Assembly (NCBI RefSeq): GCF_910594005.1
Contig: NC_057826.1
Span: 27,623,501 to 27,687,500, forward strand
Source of the DNA: Cervus elaphus
Lineage: Eukaryota; Chordata; Mammalia; Artiodactyla; Cervidae
Reading direction: 5' to 3'
Length of the DNA: 64,000 bases
The translations under genes were made by a program, and so were the position numbers. This document shows, one piece after another, positions 33,018 through 44,237 of the stretch; positions within the stretch are counted from its first letter, which is position 1, and each line of letters starts with the position of its first letter. The notes beneath the pieces were generated by a model. That model saw nothing but the letters and a program-made list of their open reading frames with translations. It did no database searches and had not been told where the DNA came from.

Positions 33018-35430
33018 AACTGATGTCTAATGTCTGAGGACTCCTTTTCTGATATTAACAGGTATTTCATCTGTTTTCTTTGTGGCAGTGTGTGCATGGC
33101 ATTTCTTACTTTATCCTTTGACTTTTAACCTATGCATGCCTTTGTGAGTTTCTTTTAAAGAGCATATGGTTGGGTCTTGCTTTTTAAATCCAACCTAACA
33201 ATATTTTTCTTAAAATTGGTGTGTTTATAGAGTTTAGACCATTCACATTTAGTGTAATCATATGTTTGGGATAGAATATACCACATTGCCAGCTATTTTG
33301 CTATTTCTCTCTGTTCCAGCTATTCTTTTTCTGTCTTGGGATTACTGAACATTGTTTATGATTCAATTTTATTTCCTTTATGAACTTAAGATTTTTCCTC
33401 TTTTTGAAATTAATTCAGTAGTTGTCCTGGTGTTTATAAACACAGTTTTAATTAATCTGACTCTACCCTCAGATAGTATATTCCCATTTCCTCCCCCCAA
33501 TCCTTTGGTCTATTGTTGCATACATACTACTTTCACATAGATTATAATCATACATTAATTTTAGACAGTTTATTTTTAGAGCAATTATACATTTAGAATG
33601 ATATTTTATTCTATTTCCAACATTATTTATTTATTTGTGAAGTTTCATATTTTTGACAGATCCAAGTTCTTTTGCTGAAGAAAGTATTTTAAAATTTCTT
33701 GTGGAGTAGGTCTGTTATCAACAGATTTCCTTAGTCTTTATTTGCTGAGTAAGTTTTTCTCATTTAAAAACTTGTATGTATGTATGTATGTATATATCAT
33801 TTCTGCTGGTCTATAATTCTGAGTTGACAGATTTTTTTTTTCCCTTAAAAGCACTTGAAGGAGGTCCTCACTTCTTTGTCTTTTTGGTTGCATGCTATTT
33901 GACAATAAATCCACTGTAATCCTCCTCCTTATTCTCCTGTAGGAAATATGTCTTTGTTTTATGGTTGCCTTCAAGGTTTCCTCTTTGACTTTTGTTTTCA
34001 GAAGTTTGAATATTTCTTTGTTTTTGGTATTAGCTGAACATCTTGGATCTTTAGTTTGATATATATCATTAATTTTGGAAGAGGCTTAGCTGTTATTTCC
34101 TCAAGTATTTCTCCCAACTTTGTGTATCTCTACTCTTTGTGGGATTTCAATTGCACTTATGTTAGAACTTTTGATATTTTTCTATAGCTCTTGAGTGTTC
34201 TACTCAGTTTTTTTTAACTCATTTTTTCCCTCTCTTGATTTCAGTTTGAGTAATTTCTATTGACCTATCTTCTGGCTCACTGATCCTTTCTTGACTATAT
34301 TCATTTTATTTATGAGACTTCAAAGGCATTCATTATTTCTATCCATTTCTTTTTCATTTCTAATAATTCCATTTGATTCTATCTTACAGTTTCCATGGCT
34401 GCTGAGACTACCCACATGATATTACATGTTGTCTTTCTTTTCAACTAGATCTTCCAACACATTAGTTATTTCACACCCCTTGTTTGATACTAACAACTTC
34501 TGTGTCATATCTGAGGCCTCTGCTGATGATTACTTTCTCTTGTGGTGTTTTTCTTGCCTTTACATGTGTCATATTTTTTTGTTGTTATTGAAAGCTGGGC
34601 ATCTTGTATAACAGGGAAAGAGATACTGAGGTAAATATCTGAGGTAAATATTTTTTTATGCCTGAAGACAAGTGTAGCTTACTTTCTGCTAGATCTTAGT
34701 ATGGAGGTTTGTGTTAATCTTGACAGTAGTTACTCTGGATTTGAGGGGTTTTGGTTGCTATGGTTACCACAGACCTCAAATTTTTCCAGTGATACTTTTG
34801 TTCAGATTGTGGGCTGCTTTTTAAGAGATTATTTTCTCAATATCTACTTACTCTTAGTGTCTTCCCTTTGGGCTGTGCCCTAGAGAGAAGCTGTCTCTTG
34901 CTATTCTCTCACCTGCATTCCGCTGTTACTGTTAATTCATGTTTGTTAGCCTGCTGGTTGATGTTTGCACAGAGGAGGATTTTTTGATGTTCCAGTTATG
35001 TCTATGGCTCCTGAAATTACTGTTGCCTTGTGTTTCAGGAGTTTTGCATTCACAAGTATTCCTGACTCCCCTTCAGACCTATACCCAGGTTTGTCATGTA
35101 TTTCTATCCCTTCCACAATGCTTGAGCTTTTTCTCTTTCATTCTCTTTCTCCAGCCTCACTGGGCTTCTACCAGTGCCCTAATCCTACAATTATTGTTCT
35201 CTTACCCCAGGAAATTAAGGCTTTTGTTCCATAAGGGTTAAGAGAGAAATTGTTCTGGGAAAGGATTCATCAGGTTGGCTGCTGTTTTCCTTCCTCAGCC
35301 AACACCAGGAGGAAATCTTTTCCACAGTCTCCCATATTTTCCTTTTGAGTGCTCCATGGGTTTATAGAAAATCAGTCTGAAAGTCTCAATCTCCCTCTAT
35401 TTGTGGCTCCCAAGGCTTCATGCTTTCTTT
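33018..35430 (-). mobile_element. Old LINE-1, 5' half
   Basis: The plus strand reads as the complement of an L1M: ORF2 start region (33,040-33,600), the intergenic/ORF1 texture (33,900-34,400, for example TCAAGTATTTCTCCCAACTT), then L1 5'UTR (34,640-35,430: CTTGTGTTTCAGGAGTTTTG, TATTCCTGACTCCCCTTCAG). Everything is too decayed for a frame. The 100-codon plus frame at 34,939-35,241 is antisense 5'UTR, not a gene. Confidence 0.65.
33771..33798. repeat. (GTAT)n microsatellite
   Basis: TTGTATGTATGTATGTATGTATATATC: five or six GTAT units inside the old L1. Confidence 0.9.
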
Positions 35431-35440
35431 GGAGCCTTCA

Positions 35441-37592
35441 ATTCAGTACAGTTCAGTTCAGTCACTCAGTTGTGTCCAACTTTTCGAGACTGCATGGACT
35501 GCAGCATGCCATGCCTCCCTGCCCATGACCAACACCTTAAGTTTGCTCAAACTCTTCCATTGAGTCAGTGATGCCATCCAACCATCTCATCCTCTGTCAT
35601 CTCCTTCTCCTCCCACCTTCAATCTTGCCCAGCATCAGGATCTTTTCCAATGAGTCAGTTCTAAGGATCAGGTGGCCAAAGTACTGGAGTTTCAGCTTCA
35701 GCATCAGTCCTTCCAATGAATATTCAGGATTGACTTTTAGGATTGACTGGTTTGAGCTCCTTGCTGTACAAGGAACCCTCAAAAGTTGTCTCCAACACCA
35801 CAGTTCAAAAGCATCAGTTCTTCAGTGCTCAGCTTTCTTTATGGTCCAAATCTCCCATCCATACATGACTACTGGAAAAACTTTGATTTTTATTAGATGG
35901 ATCTTTGTTGGTAAAGTAATTTCTTTGCCTTTTAATATGCTGTCTAGGTTAGTCATAAATTTTCTCCCAAGGAGCAAGCACCTTTAAATTTCATGGCTGC
36001 AGTCACCATCTGCAGTGATTTTGGAGCCCAAGAAGATAAAGTCTGTCACTGTTTCAATTGTTTCCCTATCTATTTGCCATGAAGTGTTGGGGCCGGATGC
36101 CATGATCTTTGTTTTTTGAATGTTGAGTTTTAAGCCAAGTTTTTGGCTCTCCTCTTTTACTTTCATCAAGAGGCTCTTTAGTTCCTCTTCACTTTCTGCC
36201 ATAAGAGTGATGTCATCTGAGGTTTGTGATATTTCTCCCTGCAGTCTTTATTCCAGTTTGTGCTTCATCCAGCCTGGAATTGCAAATGATGTACTCTGCA
36301 TATAAGTTAAATAAGCAGGGTGACAATATACAGCCTTCTCCTACTCCTTTCCCAATTTGCAACCAGTCTGTTCTTCATTGTCTGGTTCTAACTGTTGCTT
36401 GTTGGCCTGCATACAGATTTCTCAAGAGGCAGGTAAGGAGGTCTTGTATCCCCATCTCTTCAAGAATTTTCCACAGTTTGTTGTGATTCACACACTCAAA
36501 GGCTTTAGCATAGTCTATGAACAGAAATAGTGTTTTTCTGGAGTTCTCTTGCTTTTGAGATGATTCAGTGGATGTTGGCAATTTGACCTCTGTTTCATCT
36601 GCCTTTCTAAATCCAGCTTGAGTATCTGGAAGTTCTCAGTTCACTTACTATTGAAGTCTTGCTTAGAGAATTTTGAGCATTACTTTGCTAGTATGTGAGA
36701 TGATGTGAGATGAGTGCAATTGTGCAGTAGTTTAAACATTCTTTGGCATTGCCTTTCTTTAGGATTTGAATAAAAATTGACCTTTTCCAGGTCTCTTGGC
36801 CACTGCTGAGTTTTCCAAATTTGTTGGCGTATTGAGTGCAGAACTTTCACAGCATCATCTTTTAGGATTGGAAATAGCTCAACTGGAATTCCGTCACCTT
36901 CACTAGCTTTGTTTGTAGTGATGCTTCCTAAGGCCAACTTGACTTCACACTCCAGGATGTCTGGCTCTTGGTCAGTAATCACACCATCATGATTATCTGG
37001 GTCATGAAGATCTTTTTTGTATAGTTCTTCTGTGTATTCTTGTCATCTCTTCTTAATATCTTCTGCTTCTGTTACGTCCAATACTGCTTCTGTCCTTTAT
37101 TGAGCTCATCTTTGCATGAAGTGTTCCCTTGGTATCTCTAACTTTCTTGAAGAGATCTATAGTCTTTCCCATTCTATTGTTTTCCTCTATTTCTTTCAAC
37201 TGATCACTGAGGAAGGCTTTCTTATCTCTCTTCACTATTCTTTGGAATTCTTCTTTCAGATGGATATATCTTTCCTTTTCTCTTTTGCTTTTCACTTCTC
37301 TTCTTTTCTCAGCAATGAAGCAAGGCTAAGGCTGACAGTTTCCCTGAGAGAATGCACTAATCAGAGCAAATACACACTTCCAACAACAGAAGAGTCGATT
37401 CTACAAATGGACATCACCAGATGGTCAATACAGAAGTCAGATTGATTACATTCTTTGTAGCCAGTGATGGAGAAGTTCTATACAGTCAGCAAAAGCATGA
37501 CCAGGAGCATACGTGGCTCAGATCATGAACTCCTTATTGCAAAATTTGACCTAAGTGGAAGAAAGTAGGTAAAACCACTAGACCATTCAGGT
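35441..37592 (-). mobile_element. BovB LINE with inverted 5' segment
   Basis: 35,441-37,316 is minus-strand BovB from a mid-ORF point (SKREKERYIHLKEEFQRIVK frame at 37,295-37,053) to the 3' end. RT frames include 36,982-36,680 (GDGIPVELFPILKDDAVKV), 36,581-36,375 (FIDYAKAFECVNHNKLWKIL) and 36,202-35,984. From 37,317 to 37,592 the sequence turns to plus-strand BovB from the end of the endonuclease part (GACATCACCAGATGGTCAAT, CATGAACTCCTTATTGC). The outer end of this part lies nearer the 3' side than the junction end, as in twin priming. No clean target-site duplication could be read because another BovB adjoins at 37,595. Confidence 0.82.
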
Positions 37593-37594
37593 AT

Positions 37595-37826
37595 CAGTTG
37601 AGTCAGTTCAGTCACTCAGTCATGTCTGACTATTTGTGACCCTATGGCCTGCAGCACGCCAGGTCTTCATGTCCATCACCAACTCCCGGAGTTTACTCAA
37701 ACTCATATCCATTGAGTCAGTGATGCCTTCTAACCATCTCATCCTCTGTCATCCCCTTCTACTCCCACCTTCAATCTTTCCCAGCATCAGGGTCTTTTCA
37801 AATGAGTCAGTTCTAAGTATCAGGTG
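37595..37826 (-). mobile_element. BovB 3'-terminal fragment fused to L1
   Basis: The last about 230 bp of BovB (the complement of GTGACTGAACTGACTCAA up to CACCTGATACTTAGAACTGA). At 37,826 it passes directly into L1 ORF2 at the shared bases GGTG. It may be the 3' remainder of the BovB whose upstream part lies at 44,821-45,693, with an L1 between and a deletion at this junction. Confidence 0.8.
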
Positions 37827-37944
37827 TATCACATTGATTGATTTGAGAATATTGAAGAATAATTGCATCCCTGGGATAAAGCCCACTTCGTCATGATGTA
37901 TGATCTTTCTAATATGGTGTTGGATTCTATTTGCTAGAATTTTG

Positions 37945-37994
37945 TTAAGGATTTTTGAATCTATGGTCATCAGTGATTTTGGCTTGTAGATTTC

Positions 37995-38026
<32 letters not shown>

Positions 38027-38334
38027 GTGGCATCTTTGTCTGGTTTTGGTATTAGGGTGGTCATGGCCTCGTAGAATGAGTTCAGAAATTTACCTTCCTC
38101 TGCAATTTTGTGGAAGAGTTTGAGTAGGATAGGTGTTAGCTCTTCTGTAAATTTTTGGTAGAATTCACCTGTGAAGCCATCTGCTCCTGGGCTTTTGTTG
38201 GTTGGAAGATTTTTTATTACAATTTTGATTTCCATGCTTGTGATGAGTCTGTTAAAGTTTTCTATTTCTTCCTGATTCAGTTTTGGAAGGTTATACTTTT
38301 CTAAGAATTTGTCCATTTCTATTAAGTTGTCCAT
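37945..38334 (-). pseudogene. L1 ORF2 reverse transcriptase, N-terminal part
   Basis: A 129-codon frame with PNLPKLNQEEIENFNRLI-like residues, a SPGADGFTGEFYQKF block and TLIPKPDKDAT, the L1 RT entry region. It runs into a poly-lysine stretch from a pyrimidine-run expansion at 37,990-38,027. A second frame (38,033-37,749) continues with KILNKILANRIQHHI and then crosses into BovB. The catalytic FADD box is absent because the element is cut first. Confidence 0.8.
37990..38027. repeat. (TTTTC)n/T-run expansion in L1 ORF2
   Basis: TTTCTTTTCTTTTCTTTTC followed by T12. The matching place in the L1 at 53,377-56,872 (near 55,982) has only a short CCTTTTTT run, so this is an expansion private to this copy. 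It disrupts the RT frame. Confidence 0.85.
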
Positions 38335-38845
38335 TTTGTTGGCATATAGTTGCTGATAGTAGTCTCTTATGATCCTTTGTATTTCTGTGTTGTCTGTTGT
38401 GATCTCTCCATTTTCATTTCTAATTTTGTTGATTTGATTCTTCTCCCTTTTTTTCTTAATGGGTTTGGCTAGTAGTTTGTCTTTTTATCTTTTCGAAGAA
38501 CCAGCTTTTAGTTTTGTTAATTTTTGCTATAGTCTTCTTTGTTTCTTTCTCATTTATTTCTGCCCTAATTTTTATGATTTCTTTCCTTCTACTAACCCTG
38601 GGATTCTTCATTTCTTCTTTTTCTAGTTGCTTTAGGTGTAAAATTAGGTTATTTATTTGATTTTTCTCTTATTTCTTGAGGTAAGCCTGTATGGCTCTGA
38701 ACCTTCAGCTTAGCACTGCTTTTACTGAATCCCATAGGGTTTGGGTTGTTGTGTTTTCATTTTCATTCATTTATATGCATATTTTGATTTTTTAAAATTT
38801 CTTCTGTGATTTGTTGGTTATTCAGAAGCATGTTGTTTAGCCTCC

Positions 38846-39505
38846 TTATGTTTGTATTTTTAATAGCTTTTTCCTACAGTTGATATCTAATTTTACTGCA
38901 TTTTGATCAGAAAAGATGCTTGAAATTATTTCAATTTTTTTGAACTTACCAAGACTAGGTTTATGGCCCAGGATGTAATCTATTCTTGAGAAGTTTCTGT
39001 GTGCACTTGAGAAAAAGGTGAAATTCATTGTTTTGGGGTGAAATGTCCTATAGATATCAATTAGGTCTAACTGGTCCATTACATCATTTAAAGGTTGTAT
39101 TTTCTTGCTAATTTTCTGTCTAGTTGATCTATCCATAGGTGTGAGTGGGGTATTAAAGTCTCCCACTATTATTGTGTTGCTGTTAATTTCCCCTTTCATA
39201 CTTGTTAGCATTTGCCTTACATATTGCAGTGCTCCTAGGTTGGGTGCATATGTATTTATAATTGTTATATCTTCTTCTTGGATTGATCCATTGATCAGTA
39301 TGTAGTGTCCTTCTTTGTCTCTTTTCACAGTCTTTATTTCAAAGTCTATTTTATCTGATATGAGTATTGCTACTCCTGCTTTCTTTTGGTCTCCATTTGC
39401 GTGAAATATCTTTTTCCAGCCCTTCACTTTCAGTCTGTATGTGTCCCTTGTTTTGAGGTGGGTGTCTTGTAGACAGCATATATAGGGGTCTTGTTTTTTA
39501 TACAT
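38846..39505 (-). pseudogene. L1 ORF2 endonuclease domain
   Basis: A 219-codon frame covering most of the L1 endonuclease that nicks target DNA. Landmarks: CCLQDTHLK (about residues 9-17), AGVAILISDK, INTYAPN (about 83-89), GDFNTPLTPMDRS (about 113-125, catalytic Asp and Asn), SRIDYILG (about 172-179). The expected SDH near the end reads SDQNAVKL, so the catalytic histidine is replaced by glutamine. The N-terminal portion of ORF2 lies upstream in another frame after a stop. Coding is otherwise well kept, indicating a moderately young L1. Confidence 0.88.
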
Positions 39506-39649
39506 TCAGCCAGTCTTTGTCTTTTGGTTGGGGCATTCAATCCATTTACATTTAAGGTAATTATTGATAAGTCTGATCCTGTTGCCATTTACTTTGTTGT
39601 TTTGGGTTTGAGTTTATAAACCTTTTCTGTGTTTCCTGTCTAGAGAAGA

Positions 39650-40620
39650 TCCTTTAGCATTTGTTGAAGAGCTGATTTGGTGGTGCTGAATTCTCTCAGC
39701 TTTTGCTTGTCTGTTAAGCTTTTGATTTCTCCTTTATATTTGAATGACATCCTTGCTGGGTATAGTAACCTGGGTTGTAGGTTCTTCTTTTTCATCACTT
39801 TAAGTATGTCCTGCTATTTCCTTCTGGCTTGAAGAGTTTCTATTGAAAGATCAGCTGTTATCCTTATGGGAATCCCCTTGTGTGTTATTTGTTGTTTTTC
39901 CCTTGCTTCTTTTAATATTTGCTTTTTGTGTTTGATTTCTGTTAATTTTATTAGTATGTGTCTTGGGATGTTTCACCTTGGGTTTTTCCTGTTTGGGACT
40001 CTCTGGGTTTCTTGGACTTGGGTGGCTATTTCCTTCCCCATTTTAGGGAAGTTTTCAATTATTATCTCCTCAAATATTTTCTCATGGCCTTTCTTTTTGT
40101 CTTCTTCTTCTGGGACTTCCATGGTTCGAATGTTGGGGCATTTAACATTGTCTCAGATATCTCTGAGGTTGTCCTCATGTCTTTCAATTCTTTTTTCTTT
40201 TTTCTTCTCTGCTTCATTTATTTCCACCATTCTATCATCCACCTCACTTTTCCTATTTTCTGTTTCAGTTATTCTATAGTTGGTTCTGTCCAGCTTTTGA
40301 TCTCATGATAATAGTATATGATATTATATAATATCATATATAAATCATGTATAAATATTATATGAGAATATATAATTATCTCATGATAATATTATATGAT
40401 AATAATGAATATTTCATTATTCATTATTGATTGATTATTTTTATTTCTTCTAAGTCCTTGTTAAACATTTCTTGCATCTTCTCAATCCTTGTCTCCAGTC
40501 TCTTTATATGTAACTCCATTTTGTTTTCAAGATTTTGGATCATCTTTACTATCATTATTCTGAATTCTTTTTCAGGTAGACTCTCTATCTCCTCCCCTTT
40601 TGTTTGGTTTGGTGGGCATT
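39650..40620 (-). pseudogene. L1 ORF1 region, broken
   Basis: The minus strand carries the ORF1 C-terminal coding text (complements of TGTTTGGGACTCTCTGGGTT and AACACATGTGTTATTTG-type blocks) and, beyond an AT-rich insert, a run resembling the coiled-coil N-terminal part (40,440-40,620). No single frame exceeds the open-frame background, so ORF1 is shifted in several places. ORF1p normally coats L1 RNA as a trimer. Confidence 0.6.
40303..40437. repeat. AT-rich palindromic expansion in L1 ORF1
   Basis: Contains ATATGATATTATATAATATC-type self-complementary text and TCTCATGATAATA twice (40,301-40,313 and 40,379-40,391). Ordinary L1 text resumes at about 40,425. This looks like expansion of an AT-rich stretch by slippage, not a separate element. 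Confidence 0.7.
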
Positions 40621-41199
40621 TATCATGTTCCTTTACCTGTTTAATATTTCTCTGCCTTTTAATTTTGTTTAGATTGTTGTGTTTGGGGTTGGCCTATACA
40701 TATGCTGGAAGTTTGTGGTTCCTCTTTACTGTGGAGGTTCCTCCCTGTGGGTGGGGTTGGACAAGTGGCTTGTCAAGGCTTCCTGGTTAGGGAAGCTTGT
40801 ATTGGTGTGCTGGTGGGTGAAGCTGGATCTCTTCTCTCTGGAGTGCAATGAAGTTTCCTTAGTGAGTTTTGAGGTGTCTGTGGTTTTGGTGTGACTTTTG
40901 GCCACCTGTATTTTAATGTTATGTTCTTGCATTGCTGGAGAATTAGCATGGTATGTCTTGCTCTGAAACTTGTTGGCTCTTGGGTGGAGCTTGGTTTCAG
41001 TATAGGTATGGATGCTTTTGGATGAGCTCTTGTCAATTAATTTTCCCTGGAGTCAGGAGTTTCCTGGTGTTCTCAAGTTTTGGATTTAAGCCTCCTGCCT
41101 CTGGCTTACAGTCTTATTCTTAAAGTAACCTCAAGACTTCTCCATCCATATAGCACCAATGATAAAACATCTAGATTAATGTTGAAAAGATTATCCACA

Positions 41200-41625
41200 G
41201 TGAGGGACACCCACAGAGTTACATGGAGAAGAAGAGGGAGGAGTGAGATAGAGGTGACCAGGAAGAGAAGAGGGGAAATCAAAAAAAGAGAGGGCAGTCT
41301 GGCCAGGAATCAATTCCCTATGTGCTCTCCACAGTCTGGAACACTCAGAGAGGTTCACTGAGTTACATGGAGAAGAGAAGAGGGAGGAAGGAGATAGGGG
41401 TGTCCAGGAGGAGAAGAAGGGGAGTCAAAAGGGGAGAGACCAGTCTAGTCAGTAATTGGTTCACTAAGTGTTCTCCACAGCCCAGAACACCCAAAGAGAT
41501 TCACAGAATTAAGTAGAGAAGAGAAGGGGGAGGGAGGAGATAGAGGTGACCTGGGGGACAAAAAGGAGAGTCAAAAGGGGAGAGAGCAGTCAAGCCAGTA
41601 ATCACACCCCTAAATAAAAATGGGT
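41200..41625 (-). repeat. Three ~145-bp tandem units in the L1 5'UTR
   Basis: A purine-rich unit (GAGTTACATGGAGAAGAGAA, later GGGGAGTCAAAAGGGGAGAG and CACAGCCCAGAACACCCAAA-type parts) occurs three times, with GTTACATGGAGAAG-equivalent positions at 41,218, 41,362 and about 41,508, a period of 144-146 bp. Divergence between units is visible. Tandem monomers at an L1 5'UTR can carry promoter function in other mammals; here that is only inference. Confidence 0.75.
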
Positions 41626-41831
41626 ACTGCAGATTAGATTCTTAAAGGTAACAAATACCAAAAAGCAAAGATTAAAAATCTAGGCTAGAGGTTAGACTTT
41701 CAAAAATACAATATTAAAAATACAAAACAAAATCACAAAAATTTTAAAAAATATATATATGAAATTTGCTTTAAAAATATGGCCCTTTCTTACAAGGTAA
41801 TAGGTTATAAAAATGAAAATTAAAGGAGTAA

Positions 41832-42839
41832 TAACTCTTGAGAAACCTGTATGCAGGTCAGGAAGCAACACTTAGTACTGGACATGGAACAACAGACTAG
41901 TTCCAAATAGGAAAAGGAGTACTTCAAAGCTGTATATTGTCACCCTGCTTATTTAACTTATATGAAGAGTACATCATGAGAAACGCTGGGCTGGAAGAAG
42001 CACAAGCTGGAATCAAGATTTCCTGGGAGAAATATCGATAACCTCAGATATGCAGATGACACCACCCTTATGGCAGAGATTGAAGAGGAACTAAAAAGCC
42101 TCTTGATGAAAGTGAAAGAGGAGAGTGAAAAAGTTGGCTTAAAGCTCAACATTCAGAAAACTAAGATCATGGCATCTGGTCCCATCACTTCATGGGAAAT
42201 AGATGGGGAAACAGTGGAAACAGTGTCAGACTTTATTTTGGGGGACTCCAAAATCACTGCAGGTGGTGACTGCAGCCATGAAATTAAAAGACGCTTACTC
42301 CTTGGAAGGAAAATTATGACCAACCTAGATAGCATATTAAAAAGCAGAGAGATTACTTTGCCAACATCTAGTCTATCTAGTCCATCTAGTCAAGCCTATG
42401 GTTTTTCCAGTAGTCATGTATGGATGTGAGAGTTGGACTGTGAGGAAAGTTGAGTGCCAAAAAATTGATACTTTTGAACTATGGTGTTGGAGAAGACTCT
42501 TGAGAGTCCCTTGGACTGCAAGGAGATCCAACCAGTCCATCCTAAAGGAGATCAGTCCTGGGTGTTCATTGGAAGGACTGATGCTGAAGCTGAAACTCCA
42601 ATACTTTGGCCACCTCATGCGAAGAGTTGACTTGTTGGAAAAGACCCTGATGCTGGGAGGTAATGGGGGCAGGAGAAGGGGACGACAGAAGATGAGATGG
42701 CTGGATGCCATCACCAACTCGATGGGCATGAGTTTGAGTAAAGTCCGGGAGTTGGTGATGGACAGGGAGGCCTGGTGTGCTGTGATTCATGGGATCGCAA
42801 AGTGTCAGACACGACTGAGCGACTGAACTGAACTGAACT
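41832..42839 (+). mobile_element. BovB LINE 3' fragment in L1 5'UTR
   Basis: About 1 kb of BovB, from CTTGAGAAACCTGTATGCAG in RT through the active-site box YADD (tatgcagatgac at 42,050-42,061) to CTGAACTGAACTGAACTT. The open frame 42,070-42,429 (119 codons: LKSLLMKVKEESEKVGLKLN, KIMASGPITSW) and the frame 42,398-42,826 (142 codons: FPVVMYGCESWTVRKVE, MRRVDLLEKTLMLGG) together cover the whole C-terminal coding part with one shift, caused by a local TCTAGTC repetition at 42,366-42,391. One of the better preserved copies. Confidence 0.92.
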
Positions 42840-42993
42840 TAAAAAAAATTTAAAAATGATAATTGTAAAATATATCTAGGAATTTCTCTGGAGCTGTTAA
42901 GGGCAGTGTGGGTTCAGTTCAGTTTCAGATATTTCTTCTGAAGGATTGTTTCAGCTTATCCTTCTTCTCAAGGTCTATAGGCCCCTTTCAATG

Positions 42994-43370
42994 TTTCATT
43001 TCAGTTTAGTTCTGTTCAGTCACTCAGTTGTGTCCAACTCTTTGTGACCCCATCAATTGCAGCATGTCAGGCCTCCCTGTCCATCACAAACTCCTGGACT
43101 TTACTCAAACTCATGTCCACTGAGTCGGTGATGCCATTCAGCCATCTCATCCTCTCTTGTCCCCTTCTCCTCCTGCCCCCAATCCCTCCCAGCATCAGGG
43201 TCTTTTCCAGTGAGTCAACCCTTCACATGAGGTGGCCAAAGTATTGGAGTTTCAGCTTCAGCATCAGTCCTTCCAATGAACACCCAGGACTGATCTCCTT
43301 TAGGATGGACTGGTTGGATCTCCTTGCAGTCCAAGGGACTCTCAAGAGTCTTCTCCAGCACCACAGTTGC
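42994..43370 (-). mobile_element. BovB 3' fragment in L1 5'UTR
   Basis: About 375 bp of BovB in reverse orientation, starting with a tail TTCAGTTTAGTTCTGTTCAG and ending at CACCACAGTT. CAATG flanks both edges (42,989 and about 43,370) as a weak target-site duplication. The plus-strand frame 43,044-43,379 is merely its complement. Confidence 0.88.
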
Positions 43371-44237
43371 AATGCATAGTCAATGCTGACTACAGGATTT
43401 TAATCTGTGGCACCTGTCACTTCCAAAGTGTTTCCCTCTTTGTTTCTTTTGGCTTCCTCTGTTTGCAAGTCTCTTCGGTGCCTAATTTCCATTGTGACAT
43501 AAGGAGGTGAAAGTGGTCACTTATTTAGGCTCACTTGTTCAGTTGTGCTGTGGGGAGGGAGGAACATTGCAAACAGATATCACTGGCATGTGTGGGGAGT
43601 GCTCGCAGTGTGTGGACCACATTGGGTTTGCTGCAGCTCACGGTGCATGTGCTTTCCTGGTCTACACTGCTCAGGTTCCAGGTTGCCCTGTAGGGGAACC
43701 ATCCAAAGCGGGCCCTGGGTTTTGTGCATTTCCCAGGTCTTAGCTGCTCAGGTCCAGGTTCTTGGGTACCCCACAAAGGCACAGACTCGGTTGGGCATGT
43801 GTTTTGTGCCCCTCCCAGGTCCGAGCATCTCAGGCGACCAAGGTGCTTGGCGAGCACACTGTCCCAGGTGGTCTGTGCATCTTAGTCACTTCTCCAGTCC
43901 TAGCCACTCAGTTTCCTGGGTGCACCACGAGAGTGCCGTCTCAGGTGTGCCATGTGTCTCCTCTGGGGAGCTGATCTCTGGCTGTGACCCTCCTGGCACG
44001 TGTCAACCGTCCAGGATCCCAGGAAGACTTGGTTAGCAACTGGGAGCCTGCTCACAATTTGGTGGAGGATGCCCTTTCTGGGGCCCAGATTGCCCCCTTG
44101 CCTTCCAGCTCTGGCTGTTGCCAGCCTGCCTTTCTGCCTCCGGTGGGGGGATGGGCCAGTCTACAGCCACCTAGCTCAATCCTTTGTTCTGTGAGCAGGC
44201 CAGACTGTGCCTTAGGTTAGAGCTTTTGGTGGCAAAG

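Noticed and set aside
34939..35241. Two overlapping plus-strand frames (100 and 89 codons) as a gene
   Set aside because: They lie on the antisense of an old L1 5'UTR; hydrophobic content reflects T-rich DNA.
39866..40308. 137- and 116-codon plus-strand frames, very hydrophobic, as membrane proteins
   Set aside because: They are the complement of L1 ORF1; the T-rich antisense of A-rich coding DNA always looks hydrophobic.
41200..41625. CRISPR array or satellite
   Set aside because: Only three diverged units with no spacer structure, within an L1 5'UTR in a mammalian sequence.
43507..44220. GC-rich segment with overlapping frames (up to 163 codons) as a CpG-island gene start
   Set aside because: The sequence is the GC-rich 5'UTR of the antisense L1, continuous with its 5' end at 44,820. 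Both strands are open because of composition.
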